From GCA-2708415 sp964351905 (GTDB lineage Bacteria; Pseudomonadota; Alphaproteobacteria; Micavibrionales; Micavibrionaceae): DNA of 64,000 nucleotides. Numbering within the stretch: the first letter of the stretch is position 1; every line of letters starts with the position of its first letter. The position numbers and the translations under genes are program-made. This document shows positions 1-7,401 of the stretch, in pieces. Below the pieces are notes generated by a model that searched no databases, had not been told where the DNA came from, and saw nothing but the letters and a program-made list of their open reading frames with translations. The stretch lies in the NCBI GenBank assembly GCA_964351905.1, contig CAYGPG010000006.1, forward strand, positions 17,280 to 81,279, given 5' to 3'.

Positions 1-188
1 CGCTTTGCAGGAAGCGACAAGCCCAATGCATGGAGCGCGGCGCGTACCCGTTCTTTACTTTCCGCAACTGCTTTATCAGGCAAGCCCACAATATTAAAAG
101 CAGGTAATCCGTTAGAGATTTGCACCTGAACATCGACAGGGCGGACATCCACCCCCTGAAACGCAATTGTATTTATGGTCGCAACCAT
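1..188 (-). CDS. ComM/YifB-family Mg-chelatase-like AAA ATPase, N-terminal part
   Basis: The first 62 codons of a gene whose remainder lies outside the window. The reading starts MVATINTIAFQGVDVRPV and continues with an SNGLPAFNIVGLPDKAVAES segment and a RVRAALHALG segment. This is the amino-terminal domain of the YifB/ComM family: start of the gene, a VEV-like strand, GLP, VGLPD, then ESxxRVRAAL. Family members are AAA+ proteins linked to branch migration of DNA during natural transformation. The ATPase and the C-terminal domain are not visible here, so function beyond family membership is inference. The ATG at 186-188 is the natural start because the conserved domain begins right after it. 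Confidence 0.85.
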   Translation of the reverse strand, partial: MVATINTIAFQGVDVRPVDVQVQISNGLPAFNIVGLPDKAVAESKERVRAALHALGLSLPAK

Positions 189-242
189 GAGTTTTTAAAA
201 AGCTGTCATGCGCTTAAACGCGAGGACGCTCCCCTTTGTTTT

Positions 243-269
243 GCCTCAGGCGCGTAAACGCGCTACGGC
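243..269. repeat. 27-nt palindromic repeat, copy 1
   Basis: The core is GCCTCAG + GCGCGT-AA-ACGCGC + TACGGC: a 6-bp stem with an AA spacer between fixed flanks. Two more copies lie at 1576-1602 and 19194-19220 (opposite strand). Their stems differ but stay paired. This copy is intergenic, upstream of the truncated ComM-like gene. Confidence 0.7.
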
Positions 270-361
270 CTCGTATAATAAAAAAGTAACCAGAAATACG
301 CTTGTATTTTCTTTATGGCACAAAAGTAAAAAGAACAAAAGAGAAACATTTTAATTAACAT

Positions 362-399
362 AACCGTTTAACCCTCTGTTCATAAAGGTTTAACGGGTT
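362..399. promoter_or_regulatory. Imperfect inverted repeat upstream of the 476 gene
   Basis: AACCGTTTAACC at 362-373 faces GGTTTAACGGGTT at 387-399, pairing with about one mismatch across a 13-nt loop. A T-rich stretch follows. It could be a terminator-like hairpin or an operator. The rest of the 189-475 gap shows only the palindromic repeat at 243-269 and A+T-rich DNA. Confidence 0.3.
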
Positions 400-475
400 C
401 TTTATCTTTTTCCGCTTTAATAGAAGGTGAGATAACAAGGCTTAAAGGGAAAAGCCGATCATTTAGGGGATTAAA

Positions 476-1099
476 ATGAATAGTATGAATAAAGACCTGT
501 CACAAAATGAAATTGATCAATTGCGCCAGCATTTAATAGTGCCCTTGGCGGTTGGCGATATTTTGCATCATGATCTTCCTGTAGAAGAAGATATGCAATA
601 TGGCCTGCACATGGCCTTAAGTGAAATTGATCCTGACTCCGCGCTTTTGGCAATTGCACTTTGTGCACAAGACATTGCGAGTAAAGCCATGATGCGTGCG
701 CCCATTGCGGCAGCACTTTATCAAGAGGCCGCGCATATTTTAGAAGAATATGGTTCAACGTGGCTTCATCATCATCGCACAGGCCCGATGCCTGAAAATG
801 ATTTTGAAAGTATATTGCAAACCGTACCAGAAGATTTAGAAGCGATGGCTGATCTCATGGATGCTTTGATCGCTGATTTAAATGAAGATAATTCGAACAT
901 CACATTGCTTGGAAATTTACTTTCCATTCAGGGACGCGCCCATATGGAGATTGCAGATTATATTCTAACAGAAATTGAATATGAGCGTTTATTGAGCGCC
1001 ACAGATCAGCAAGAAGAAAGAGCAGGACAACGTGATCAAATTGATTTAGACGCTCATATTGGCAACAATATTATCGTCTTTCCTGGCGCGAGGGATTAA
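476..1099 (+). CDS. Hypothetical acidic cytoplasmic protein
   Basis: A 207-residue protein with no signal peptide or membrane segment. It is strongly acidic, rich in Asp, Glu and Leu, and looks all-helical. The start has a plausible Shine-Dalgarno (AGGGGA at 465-470). The carboxyl end (ending FPGARD) is reminiscent of short conserved tails in alphaproteobacterial hypothetical proteins, but I do not recognise the family. Long helices with regularly spaced Leu and Ala suggest a helical bundle or partner-binding protein. It stands alone: the upstream gene is divergent and the downstream HIT gene is convergent. No function is assigned. Confidence 0.75.
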   Translation: MNSMNKDLSQNEIDQLRQHLIVPLAVGDILHHDLPVEEDMQYGLHMALSEIDPDSALLAIALCAQDIASKAMMRAPIAAALYQEAAHILEEYGSTWLHHHRTGPMPENDFESILQTVPEDLEAMADLMDALIADLNEDNSNITLLGNLLSIQGRAHMEIADYILTEIEYERLLSATDQQEERAGQRDQIDLDAHIGNNIIVFPGARD

Positions 1100-1123
1100 T
1101 AAAATCTATCTTTAAAAAATCAC

Positions 1124-1182
1124 ATCCCAGCGCAAGCTGGGATCTTACACTTATAAAAAAAGACTCCGGCCTTCGCTAGAGT
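1124..1182. repeat. Paired-hairpin intergenic repeat, copy 1
   Basis: Two short hairpins in tandem. The first is ATCCCAGC-GCAA-GCTGGGAT (1124-1143). The second is an imperfect ACTCCGGC-CTTC-GCTAGAGT (1163-1182). A spacer starting CTTA and ending AAAAGA separates them. The same architecture recurs at 3419-3471, 4297-4349 and 39721-39764. It lies between the convergent 476 gene and the HIT gene and could also act as a terminator. Confidence 0.65.
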
Positions 1183-1194
1183 GTGAAATATATT

Positions 1195-1554
1195 TTATTT
1201 AGAAAGCATCGCCCCCAAAGGCTCACCACCCAATAAATGCAAATGATAATGCGGCACTTCCTGTCCGCCATGATCCCCTGCATTGGCAATGGCTCTAAAT
1301 CCGTTTTTGTTCAAATTTTTGTTCGCCACAATTTGCGCCACCGCGTCATGAAAAGCCTGTATTTCTTGGGCGTCCGCGTTTGTGCTAAAATCCGCTAAAT
1401 CCACATACGCGCCTTTTGGAATAACCAAAATATGAACAGGCGCTTGTGCGCTAATATCATTAAACGCCAACACATGGTCATTCTCAAAAACTTTCTCGCA
1501 CGGAATTTCGCCCCGCAAAATTTTCGCAAAAATATTCTGATCATCATAAGACAT
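1195..1554 (-). CDS. HIT-family (HINT-like) nucleotide hydrolase
   Basis: A 119-residue protein with the hallmark histidine triad HYHLHLLGG near residues 102-110. Upstream are the usual family landmarks: IFAKILRGEIPCEKV at the start, then a FNDISAQAPVHILVIPK strand-loop. HINT-branch enzymes hydrolyse purine nucleoside phosphoramidates and act as homodimers in the cytoplasm; length and motif order fit that branch. In alphaproteobacteria a HIT gene often sits close to hisE, and here it lies near hisA-F-E. The minus-strand start ATG (1552-1554) is preceded by an A/G-rich stretch. Substrate is not determinable from sequence. Confidence 0.92.
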   Translation of the reverse strand: MSYDDQNIFAKILRGEIPCEKVFENDHVLAFNDISAQAPVHILVIPKGAYVDLADFSTNADAQEIQAFHDAVAQIVANKNLNKNGFRAIANAGDHGGQEVPHYHLHLLGGEPLGAMLSK

Positions 1555-1567
1555 TTTCTTTTTTCCT

Positions 1568-2497
1568 CTACTTAGGCCTCAGGCGTGTAAACACGCTACG
1601 GCCATTCTTCTTTAAAAAATTCTTTGGCATTACAAAATAAAGACTCGCAATAACAATCACCATGCCCCACATAAATTGTTCAAAAGTCATCACTTCATTT
1701 AATAAAACAACACCAATGATCGACAGTAAAACAGGCTTGGTCGTATTCAAAGATTCAACCGTGCTTAACGCAACTGTTTTCAATCCATAAAACTGCATTA
1801 AATCTGTCCCAATACTGCCCATGAAGCAAGACAGACAGATAAGCAGAATTGCACCAATAGACGGCATAACAAGCATACCTTCTGGAATTTGCCCTGCACT
1901 CAACGCAACAATAAAAACCAAACTGAATAAAATTGTCAGCGTTACATAACGCCATAAAACCATATTTTCTGGCTTTAACCCCGATAACGCCAATTTCTTT
2001 TGCCCAATGCTGCAAGCAGAAAATGCCAAACATGAAATAAGCGCCAAGGTTATACCAAGCCAATTTTGCTCTATTCCATTGTAAGAATAGAAGATCAGCG
2101 CAACAAAAGCCGTCGCAAACGCAACCATTTTATCAACTGAATATCGGTCATCCATAAATAGGTAAGCATACACCGCCACAAAAAGCCGAATGAAGATAAG
2201 AATAAAAGCAACCGTGCCAATCCCAATCATATAAAGACTAAAAAACCACAGCGTATTCCCAACAAATGATCCTCCAATATAAGAAGCAAGCGCCCCTTTA
2301 TGTTCAAGAACATGCGGCCAATCAATTTTTTCTTTTGGTGATTTCACATTTTTAATTTTTTGAAACACAAAAACCATCACCGTTGAAATGCTGTAGAACA
2401 TAAGAATATAAAGATAGGGTCCAATATCTTTTATAACAAACGCAATAAGGCTGTTTTCAATGACATGGGCAAAATAGGCAATAATAATAAAAGGCAT
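1568..2497 (-). CDS. DMT/EamA-type membrane transporter
   Basis: A 309-residue polytopic membrane protein with about ten hydrophobic segments, arranged as two five-helix halves as in the drug/metabolite transporter superfamily (EamA). The first helix begins at the initiator methionine. The carboxyl end is short and basic. The final residues (GRSVFTRLRPK) are encoded by the 27-nt palindromic repeat at 1576-1602, so the repeat has become, or replaced, the end of the reading frame. The substrate cannot be predicted. The gene is 13 bp upstream of the HIT gene on the same strand, so they may be cotranscribed. Confidence 0.85.
   Translation of the reverse strand: MPFIIIAYFAHVIENSLIAFVIKDIGPYLYILMFYSISTVMVFVFQKIKNVKSPKEKIDWPHVLEHKGALASYIGGSFVGNTLWFFSLYMIGIGTVAFILIFIRLFVAVYAYLFMDDRYSVDKMVAFATAFVALIFYSYNGIEQNWLGITLALISCLAFSACSIGQKKLALSGLKPENMVLWRYVTLTILFSLVFIVALSAGQIPEGMLVMPSIGAILLICLSCFMGSIGTDLMQFYGLKTVALSTVESLNTTKPVLLSIIGVVLLNEVMTFEQFMWGMVIVIASLYFVMPKNFLKKNGRSVFTRLRPK
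1576..1602. repeat. 27-nt palindromic repeat, copy 2, inside a coding sequence
   Basis: Same flanks as copy 1 (GCCTCAG and TACGGC), with the stem GCGTGT-AA-ACACGC. Compared with copy 1, one base pair changes on both sides of the stem, so pairing is kept. It forms the last codons of the DMT transporter gene. Confidence 0.75.
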
Positions 2498-2572
2498 TAT
2501 TGAGGTATAAACAAATTTAAATAATATTGCTATTATTGCTTTGCTTTGGTCTTATATATAAAGAAAATTGAG

Positions 2573-2669
2573 CTACCTTTTCTAGGTGTTTTCAATGCCT
2601 TTATACAAGGCACGAGGAGCTAAGCGTATATTTATACGTGAGCCGACGAGTAACGCCGTAGAAAGGTAG
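2573..2669 (+). promoter_or_regulatory. Structured leader of hisA (three-way-junction-like)
   Basis: An outer stem pairs CTACCTTTTCTA (2573-2584) with TAGAAAGGTAG (2659-2669). It encloses two hairpins: TGCCTT-TATAC-AAGGCA (2596-2612) and CGTATA-TT-TATACG (2625-2638). The outer 3' strand touches the AGAGGA Shine-Dalgarno at 2668-2673, so opening or closing it could affect hisA translation. It might instead be a dispersed repeat inserted before the operon. No leader peptide rich in histidine was seen. Confidence 0.4.
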
Positions 2670-2684
2670 AGGAAAATACTAAGA

Positions 2685-3407
2685 ATGATTATATACCCAG
2701 CGATTGATTTAAAAGACGGAAACTGTGTACGCCTTCATAAAGGCGTGATGAGTTCTGAAACTATTTATAATGACAACCCTGCCGCGCAGGCCTTGGAATG
2801 GGCGCAGGCTGGATTTTCATGGATCCATATCGTTGACCTTAACGGCGCGGTGGAAGGCAAACCTGTTAACCAAGACGCCGTTAAATCCATTATTGATGCC
2901 GTTGATCTGCCCGTGCAGTTGGGCGGTGGCATACGTACACTGCAACAAATTGAAGACTGGCTTCAGGCAGGGGTCAGTCGAGTGATCCTTGGGACTGTAG
3001 CCGTTAAAAACCCTGATCTTATGCGCCAAGCTTGCGAATATTTTCCTGATCAAATCGTTCTGGGTCTGGACGCATACGGCATGGATATCGCCACCGAAGG
3101 CTGGGTTGAAAAATCAGGTCAAAATATGCTCGACCTCGTGCGTGAATATGCAGACCTCGGCTTGGCCGCTATTATCTATACCGATATCAACCGTGACGGC
3201 ACGGGCGAGGGATTAAACATGGAAAACACCATTCAACTTGCCAAATCCGTGACCATTCCCGTTATTGCCTCTGGCGGCGTTGGTTCCATCAATGATGTGA
3301 CCGCCGTTAAAGAAGCAAGCAAAGACAATGTCAGCGGTATGATCATCGGCAAAGCCCTGTATGACGGGCGCATCACCCCCGAAGATGCCCTAAAGGCCGC
3401 GGCATAA
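2685..3407 (+). CDS. hisA: HisA, ProFAR isomerase
   Basis: Phosphoribosylformimino-5-aminoimidazole carboxamide ribotide isomerase, the Amadori-type isomerase of histidine synthesis. The 240 residues form a standard (beta/alpha)8 barrel. Visible landmarks are the first catalytic Asp in PAIDLKDG (residue 8), the phosphate-binding QLGGGIRT, the second half's LGLDAYG with the other catalytic Asp, TDINRDGTGEG, and the phosphate-binding ASGGVGS. Length is normal. It opens the hisA-hisF-hisE string, whose members are separated by hairpin repeats rather than overlapping. Confidence 0.97.
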   Translation: MIIYPAIDLKDGNCVRLHKGVMSSETIYNDNPAAQALEWAQAGFSWIHIVDLNGAVEGKPVNQDAVKSIIDAVDLPVQLGGGIRTLQQIEDWLQAGVSRVILGTVAVKNPDLMRQACEYFPDQIVLGLDAYGMDIATEGWVEKSGQNMLDLVREYADLGLAAIIYTDINRDGTGEGLNMENTIQLAKSVTIPVIASGGVGSINDVTAVKEASKDNVSGMIIGKALYDGRITPEDALKAAA

Positions 3408-3418
3408 CCTGTATGCTT

Positions 3419-3471
3419 TTCCCGCGTAAGCGGGAATCTTACATCAAAAAAGATCCCTGCCTGCGCAGGGA
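3419..3471. repeat. Paired-hairpin intergenic repeat, copy 2
   Basis: TTCCCGC-GTAA-GCGGGAA (3419-3436) and TCCCTGC-CTGC-GCAGGGA (3454-3471) are both perfect 7-bp stems with 4-nt loops. The spacer runs from TCTTA to AAAGA. It sits between hisA and hisF and would form in the polycistronic mRNA. Confidence 0.75.
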
Positions 3472-3528
3472 ATGCCATTATCTATAAAAACTCTTCGTGT
3501 CTTCGTGCCTTCGTGGTAAAAAATTAAA

Positions 3529-4287
3529 ATGTTAAAAACCCGTATCATACCTTGTTTAGACGTCAATAATGGCCGCGTTGTCAAAGGCGTCAATTTTGTT
3601 GACCTCATCGATGCAGGTGATCCTGTCGAGCAAGCCAAAGTCTATAACAACCAAGGCGCGGACGAGCTTTGTTTTTTAGACATCACCGCCACATCTGATA
3701 ACCGCGGTACAATTTTAGACGTGGTCAGCCGCACTGCTGATCAAGTCTTTATGCCGCTTACCGTCGGTGGCGGCGTGCGCGAAGTACAAGATATCCGCAA
3801 CCTTTTGGAAGCAGGCGCGGACAAAATCGCCATTAATTCCGCCGCCATTAAAAACCCTAACTTTGTCCGCGAAGCCTCCAACAAGTGCGGCAACCAATGT
3901 ATTGTCGTTGCCATTGACGCAAAGAAAGTATCATACAATAAATGGGAAATCTTTACCCATGGCGGACGTAAAGAAACAGGCATCGATGCCGTTGAATGGG
4001 CGGAGCGCATGGCCAGTTATGGCGCTGGCGAAATCCTGCTTACCTCCATGGATAAAGACGGCACAAAATCTGGCTTTGATTTAGACCTCACCAAAACTAT
4101 ATCCGATAAAGTGTCCATTCCTGTCATTGCCTCTGGCGGTGTTGGTAACGCCCAACATTTAATTGACGGTATAAAGATTGGCGGAGCCTCCGCCGTACTC
4201 GCCGCCTCCATTTTTCATTTTGGTGAATACACAATTAAAGATGTTAAATCCGAAATGGCAAAACAAAACATCCCTATAAGAAATTAA
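3529..4287 (+). CDS. hisF: HisF, imidazole glycerol phosphate synthase cyclase subunit
   Basis: The 252-residue cyclase half of imidazole glycerol phosphate synthase. It uses ammonia made by HisH (6623-7291) to form IGP and AICAR. Key features are the catalytic Asp in IPCLDVNNGRVVKG (about residue 11), the second catalytic Asp in VVAIDAKK (about residue 130), LTVGGGVR, TSMDKDGTKSGFD, and the phosphate loop ASGGVGN. The amino-terminal KTRIIPCLD is intact, so the ATG at 3529 is right. The gene is in the hisA-F-E string, while hisH is 2.3 kb away on the other strand. Confidence 0.97.
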   Translation: MLKTRIIPCLDVNNGRVVKGVNFVDLIDAGDPVEQAKVYNNQGADELCFLDITATSDNRGTILDVVSRTADQVFMPLTVGGGVREVQDIRNLLEAGADKIAINSAAIKNPNFVREASNKCGNQCIVVAIDAKKVSYNKWEIFTHGGRKETGIDAVEWAERMASYGAGEILLTSMDKDGTKSGFDLDLTKTISDKVSIPVIASGGVGNAQHLIDGIKIGGASAVLAASIFHFGEYTIKDVKSEMAKQNIPIRN

Positions 4288-4296
4288 CCTATGCTT

Positions 4297-4349
4297 TCCT
4301 CGCGAAAGCGGGGATCTTAAAACACTAAAGACCCCTGCTTTCGCAGGAG
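4297..4349. repeat. Paired-hairpin intergenic repeat, copy 3
   Basis: TCCTCGC-GAAA-GCGGGGA (4297-4314) and a second hairpin, CCTGC-TTTC-GCAGG with flanking partial pairing (4332-4349). The spacer again runs from ATCTTA to AAAGA. It lies between hisF and hisE. Confidence 0.7.
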
Positions 4350-4370
4350 ACGCAAAAAGAAAGAAAATAT

Positions 4371-4691
4371 ATGTCCGACGACATCATTAAAGAATTATTT
4401 GAAATTATTAAAGAACGCAAAGGCGCAGACCCTGAAAGCTCCTACGTGGCCTCCCTCTACAATAAAGGCACCGCAAAAATCGCCCAAAAAGTCGGTGAAG
4501 AAGCCGTCGAAACATGTATCGAAGCCCTCCAAGGCGATAAAGAAAAGCTCGCGGACGAATCCGCCGACCTTCTCTTCCACCTCATGATCCTCTGGGCCGA
4601 CCAAGGCCTAGAACCAAATGACATCACAAAAATCCTAAAATCCCGCCTTGGTACTTCAGGTCACAACGAAAAAGCAAGCCGCAACGCCTAG
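4371..4691 (+). CDS. hisE: HisE, phosphoribosyl-ATP pyrophosphatase
   Basis: A 106-residue stand-alone phosphoribosyl-ATP pyrophosphohydrolase, second step of histidine synthesis. The MazG-like helical motifs are present: SYVASLYNKGTAKIAQKVGEE, then EAVETCIEAL, and DESADLLFHLMIL with the metal-binding Glu and Asp residues. Size is typical of unfused alphaproteobacterial HisE. It is the last gene of the hisA-F-E string; the next gene is convergent 9 bp away. Confidence 0.96.
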   Translation: MSDDIIKELFEIIKERKGADPESSYVASLYNKGTAKIAQKVGEEAVETCIEALQGDKEKLADESADLLFHLMILWADQGLEPNDITKILKSRLGTSGHNEKASRNA

Positions 4692-4700
4692 AAAATAATT

Positions 4701-5213
4701 TTATTTCATTTTTTGTGATAGTTCTGCGTGCGAAGATATTATAACGGGCATAGCAGGTGTTATGCGTTGAAGTCCTATTTCAACAGACTCCCTAATAGCT
4801 TCAGCTTCCAATCCTGAAATATCAGAAAATACATCATGAAAAGCTCTATCACATTCTTCTGATTTTAGGGTTCGAAAATTAGTATGTTTGCTGGCCTCTA
4901 TACCTGGAGTGGCATCAATTAAAACATGAGATCCATCAGGACTACTCCACATTAGAAGCAAATGTGTTCGGCGTTTTTGTATTTCTGGATCGGTAGTCTC
5001 TATATAGGCAGGATCATCATCGGCAATCATAACAAATTTAAAAGGACTATTTGGATTTTTTATTACATCAATCATTTGGGGATGTTTTGTTAAATATAAA
5101 ATCCATCTTTGACGACATGGTATTTCAGGTTGGCTACGATGAATTTCGGTTAAAAATTCAAAATTAATACCTGAGGTTGTTTGATCAAATTGATCTCTCG
5201 CTAAAATTGTCAC
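4701..5213 (-). CDS. Hypothetical protein divergent from an XRE regulator
   Basis: About 170 residues when started at the GTG at 5211-5213, which has AGGAG 6-7 nt upstream. A longer open frame continues to 5441, but it runs back through the promoter region and into the divergent regulator gene and reads as low-quality sequence. No signal peptide or membrane helix is seen. The middle has an FKFVMIADDDP segment and a RTHLLLMWSSPDGSHVLID segment that look like a compact alpha/beta domain. I do not recognise the family. Its divergent pairing with the XRE-type regulator suggests that regulator may control it. Confidence 0.7.
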   Translation of the reverse strand: MTILARDQFDQTTSGINFEFLTEIHRSQPEIPCRQRWILYLTKHPQMIDVIKNPNSPFKFVMIADDDPAYIETTDPEIQKRRTHLLLMWSSPDGSHVLIDATPGIEASKHTNFRTLKSEECDRAFHDVFSDISGLEAEAIRESVEIGLQRITPAMPVIISSHAELSQKMK

Positions 5214-5292
5214 TATTATTCTCCTGTTCAAAGTTTTCTTTTTGAAAATATCTCTATAACCACACGTAAAGTAAATAAAAATATAGTTAACT

Positions 5293-5324
5293 AGTTTTTT
5301 AGTATACTTTCTAAGTAAAAAACT
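5293..5324. promoter_or_regulatory. Candidate operator in the divergent 5213/5338 promoter region
   Basis: AGTTTTTTA at 5293-5301 is mirrored by GTAAAAAACT at 5315-5324, flanking a TATACT hexamer (5303-5308). The inverted repeat sits where both divergent promoters must lie and ends 13 bp before the regulator's ATG. It is a reasonable autorepression site for the XRE protein. No Shine-Dalgarno precedes 5338. Confidence 0.4.
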
Positions 5325-5337
5325 GTATTTTAAGCGT

Positions 5338-6006
5338 ATGATTAATATCAAGCAGATAAAAGCAGCGCGGGTTTTATTGGATTGGACACAAGATGATCTT
5401 GCGCAAAAAAGCGGTTTATCTAAAGCCGCCATCGCCAACATAGAGCGTGAATCAGCGAGCCCAAGAAAAGAAAGCCTCGACCTTTTACAACAAACTTTTG
5501 AATTAAATGGTATCGCATTTTTGGAGCATTCCGGGGTTCAGCTCATCGGTGAAAAATTTGATTTGAAAATTTGGGACGGACGAAACAGCCAAATAAAATT
5601 ATGGGCTGATATTGAAAAAGAACTATCAACCCAATCTGCACCTGCACTTTACATTTCTAGCGTCTCCGACAAACCAACAGCAGATCGCTACCCTAAAGAA
5701 TGCCTAGCCTATATTCAAAAAATGGATTCGATGAATGTCGAACGCCGCATTTTACTTTGTGAGGGGGATAATGAAATTTTAGTTAATCAGCCACAATGGT
5801 ATCGGCAAATGCCTAAAATTCTTTTTGATCAAACGCCTTATTATATATATGGCGAAGTTGTTGTTTTTCTTTTTTGGGAATTACAAAGAGTCATGCGCAT
5901 AAGCAACGTCAATATGGCGAAAGGGTTTAAACGTCAATTTAATTATAACTGGTCAATCAGTAAAAAACTTGAAAAGTATGACGTTATTTTTAAAGACTTC
6001 AAATAG
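5338..6006 (+). CDS. XRE-type HTH transcriptional regulator
   Basis: A 222-residue protein with an amino-terminal helix-turn-helix of the Xre/Cro type, residues about 4-60: IKAARVLLDWTQDDLAQKSG, then LSKAAIANIERE. The following LLQQTFELNGIAFLEHSGVQL linker is typical of short alphaproteobacterial XRE regulators. Residues about 75-222 form an unrecognised C-terminal domain with a WYRQMPKILFDQTPYYIYG segment, perhaps a ligand-binding or dimerisation module. The gene overlaps the candidate operator region and is divergent from the unknown 5213 gene. Targets beyond this locus are unknown. Confidence 0.85.
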   Translation: MINIKQIKAARVLLDWTQDDLAQKSGLSKAAIANIERESASPRKESLDLLQQTFELNGIAFLEHSGVQLIGEKFDLKIWDGRNSQIKLWADIEKELSTQSAPALYISSVSDKPTADRYPKECLAYIQKMDSMNVERRILLCEGDNEILVNQPQWYRQMPKILFDQTPYYIYGEVVVFLFWELQRVMRISNVNMAKGFKRQFNYNWSISKKLEKYDVIFKDFK

Positions 6007-6010
6007 TAAA

Positions 6011-6574
6011 TTAATCAAAAAACTTTTCGTTAATCACTTTATAAAAATACTTCGACGTCATTGTCTCGCCTTTGGTGCGGACGGAGTAGGGGTGTGTGCC
6101 AAACTCTTCATATCCCATTGTCTTATATAGCGCGATCGCTTTTTCCATGGTCTCCCGCACATCTAAATTAATCACGGCGTAGCCTTCACGTAACGAATGT
6201 TTTTCAACTTCTTCTAACAACATTTTCGCAAGGCCATAGCTGCGCGCCCAAGGCGCCACAAAATTTGTCGTGAGTTGAACAATATGCCCTTGCGCTTCAT
6301 TATTTTTTGGCGGCAAAACCAGTTGCGTTGTACCACATATAACACCATCAAGGCGCGCCACAAATAATTGTCTTGTGGGGGCCGTCACCACACCGCGCCA
6401 ATAGGCTTCCAACGTATCGCGCGATGGTAATTCAACCCAACCAAAACCACCGCCACCTTCAATGGCCGCGTCCGTTGCATCGCATAAATCATTTAAATCA
6501 GCAGCCGATAACTGCTCTTGCACATGCTCAACCCCGATGGATGGATCTTCGATAATCTTTTGCTGTTCGCTCAT
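6011..6574 (-). CDS. GNAT-family N-acetyltransferase
   Basis: A 187-residue acetyltransferase of the GCN5-related family. The acetyl-CoA-binding motif A is seen as TTNFVAPWARSYGLAKMLLE (about residues 102-121), followed by the C-terminal ALYKTMGYEEFGTHPYS motif B. The first 30 residues are an extension rich in Gln and Glu. The substrate (amine, peptide or antibiotic) cannot be read from sequence. The gene precedes hisH on the complementary strand direction by 48 bp, so it lies downstream of hisH and may be cotranscribed with it. Confidence 0.85.
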   Translation of the reverse strand: MSEQQKIIEDPSIGVEHVQEQLSAADLNDLCDATDAAIEGGGGFGWVELPSRDTLEAYWRGVVTAPTRQLFVARLDGVICGTTQLVLPPKNNEAQGHIVQLTTNFVAPWARSYGLAKMLLEEVEKHSLREGYAVINLDVRETMEKAIALYKTMGYEEFGTHPYSVRTKGETMTSKYFYKVINEKFFD

Positions 6575-6622
6575 ATTTTCCCCTTATGAGTTAACTGTTT
6601 ATATGTCGTCCTTGTAACAAGT

Positions 6623-7291
6623 TTAACGCCCATTCCAAAGTAAAAAATCACGCAACAAAGTCAAACCTGCCTCTTGCGATTTTTCAGGGTGGAATTGCAC
6701 CCCAATAATATTATCACGCCCCACGATGGCGGTGACATCGCCGCCATAGGTCACAGTGCCTAAAATATTTTGCCTATCCTTACAGTTAAACATAAAAGAA
6801 TGAACAAAATAGAAATGTGGCTCAGTTTTTTTAGCATTTTTTTGTAAATTTTTTAAAACAGGATGGGAATGATCGGTAAATTCACAAACATTCCATCCCA
6901 TATGTGGAATTTTTAAAGCCTTATCTGTCGGCTCAATCGGCACAATCTCACCTTCAATCCAATTTAACCCTTCATGCTCCCCATATTCATAGCCCTTGGT
7001 GGCGAGCAATTGCATGCCCACACAAATCCCCAAAAATGGCTTTTTATCTTTTAAAACAGCCTCTTCCAAGGCCTCAATCATCGTAGGAACGGCGCGCAGA
7101 CTATTAATACAGTCACCAAAAGCCCCCTGACCAGGCAGGACAATATGGCTTGCCCGTTTTAAATCCAGCGGATCGGCAGAAATCAGAACATCGCACGCCA
7201 TTTTATGCGTCGCCACAACATGCTCAAACGCCTTCGCGGCGGAGCGGATATTGCCAGATCCATAATCAATAATCACAACAACATTTTTCAT
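6623..7291 (-). CDS. hisH: HisH, imidazole glycerol phosphate synthase glutaminase subunit
   Basis: The 222-residue class I glutamine amidotransferase partner of HisF. The nucleophile Cys is in LGICVGMQLL (about residue 90) and the His/Glu of the triad are in GVQFHPEKSQ near the C-terminus. The start IDYGSGNIRSAAKAFE matches the family's opening strand and glycine loop. It is slightly longer than the E. coli protein, owing to an insert around residues 20-40. It lies on the minus strand, separated from hisF, so the two subunits must be made from different transcripts. Confidence 0.96.
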   Translation of the reverse strand: MKNVVVIIDYGSGNIRSAAKAFEHVVATHKMACDVLISADPLDLKRASHIVLPGQGAFGDCINSLRAVPTMIEALEEAVLKDKKPFLGICVGMQLLATKGYEYGEHEGLNWIEGEIVPIEPTDKALKIPHMGWNVCEFTDHSHPVLKNLQKNAKKTEPHFYFVHSFMFNCKDRQNILGTVTYGGDVTAIVGRDNIIGVQFHPEKSQEAGLTLLRDFLLWNGR

Positions 7292-7401
7292 GTCTTCGTT
7301 ATAAGACCTTCTCCCCCTTTTAAAAAGGACAAATTGTGAGACCGTGATATTTCAGAAAAATTATATTTTGCGCATCACGGATTAAAAGCTATAGTCCGCA
7401 A

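Noticed and set aside
471..758. Minus-strand open frame of 95 codons opposite the 476 gene
   Set aside because: Fully inside a better plus-strand gene with its own ribosome site; reads as Trp/His/Cys-rich random sequence.
2770..4604. Short frames in other frames of hisA, hisF and hisE
   Set aside because: Shadow frames within strongly conserved genes.
5214..5441. N-terminal extension of the 4701 minus-strand frame
   Set aside because: Runs through the divergent promoter and into the regulator gene; the GTG at 5213 with AGGAG is the better start.
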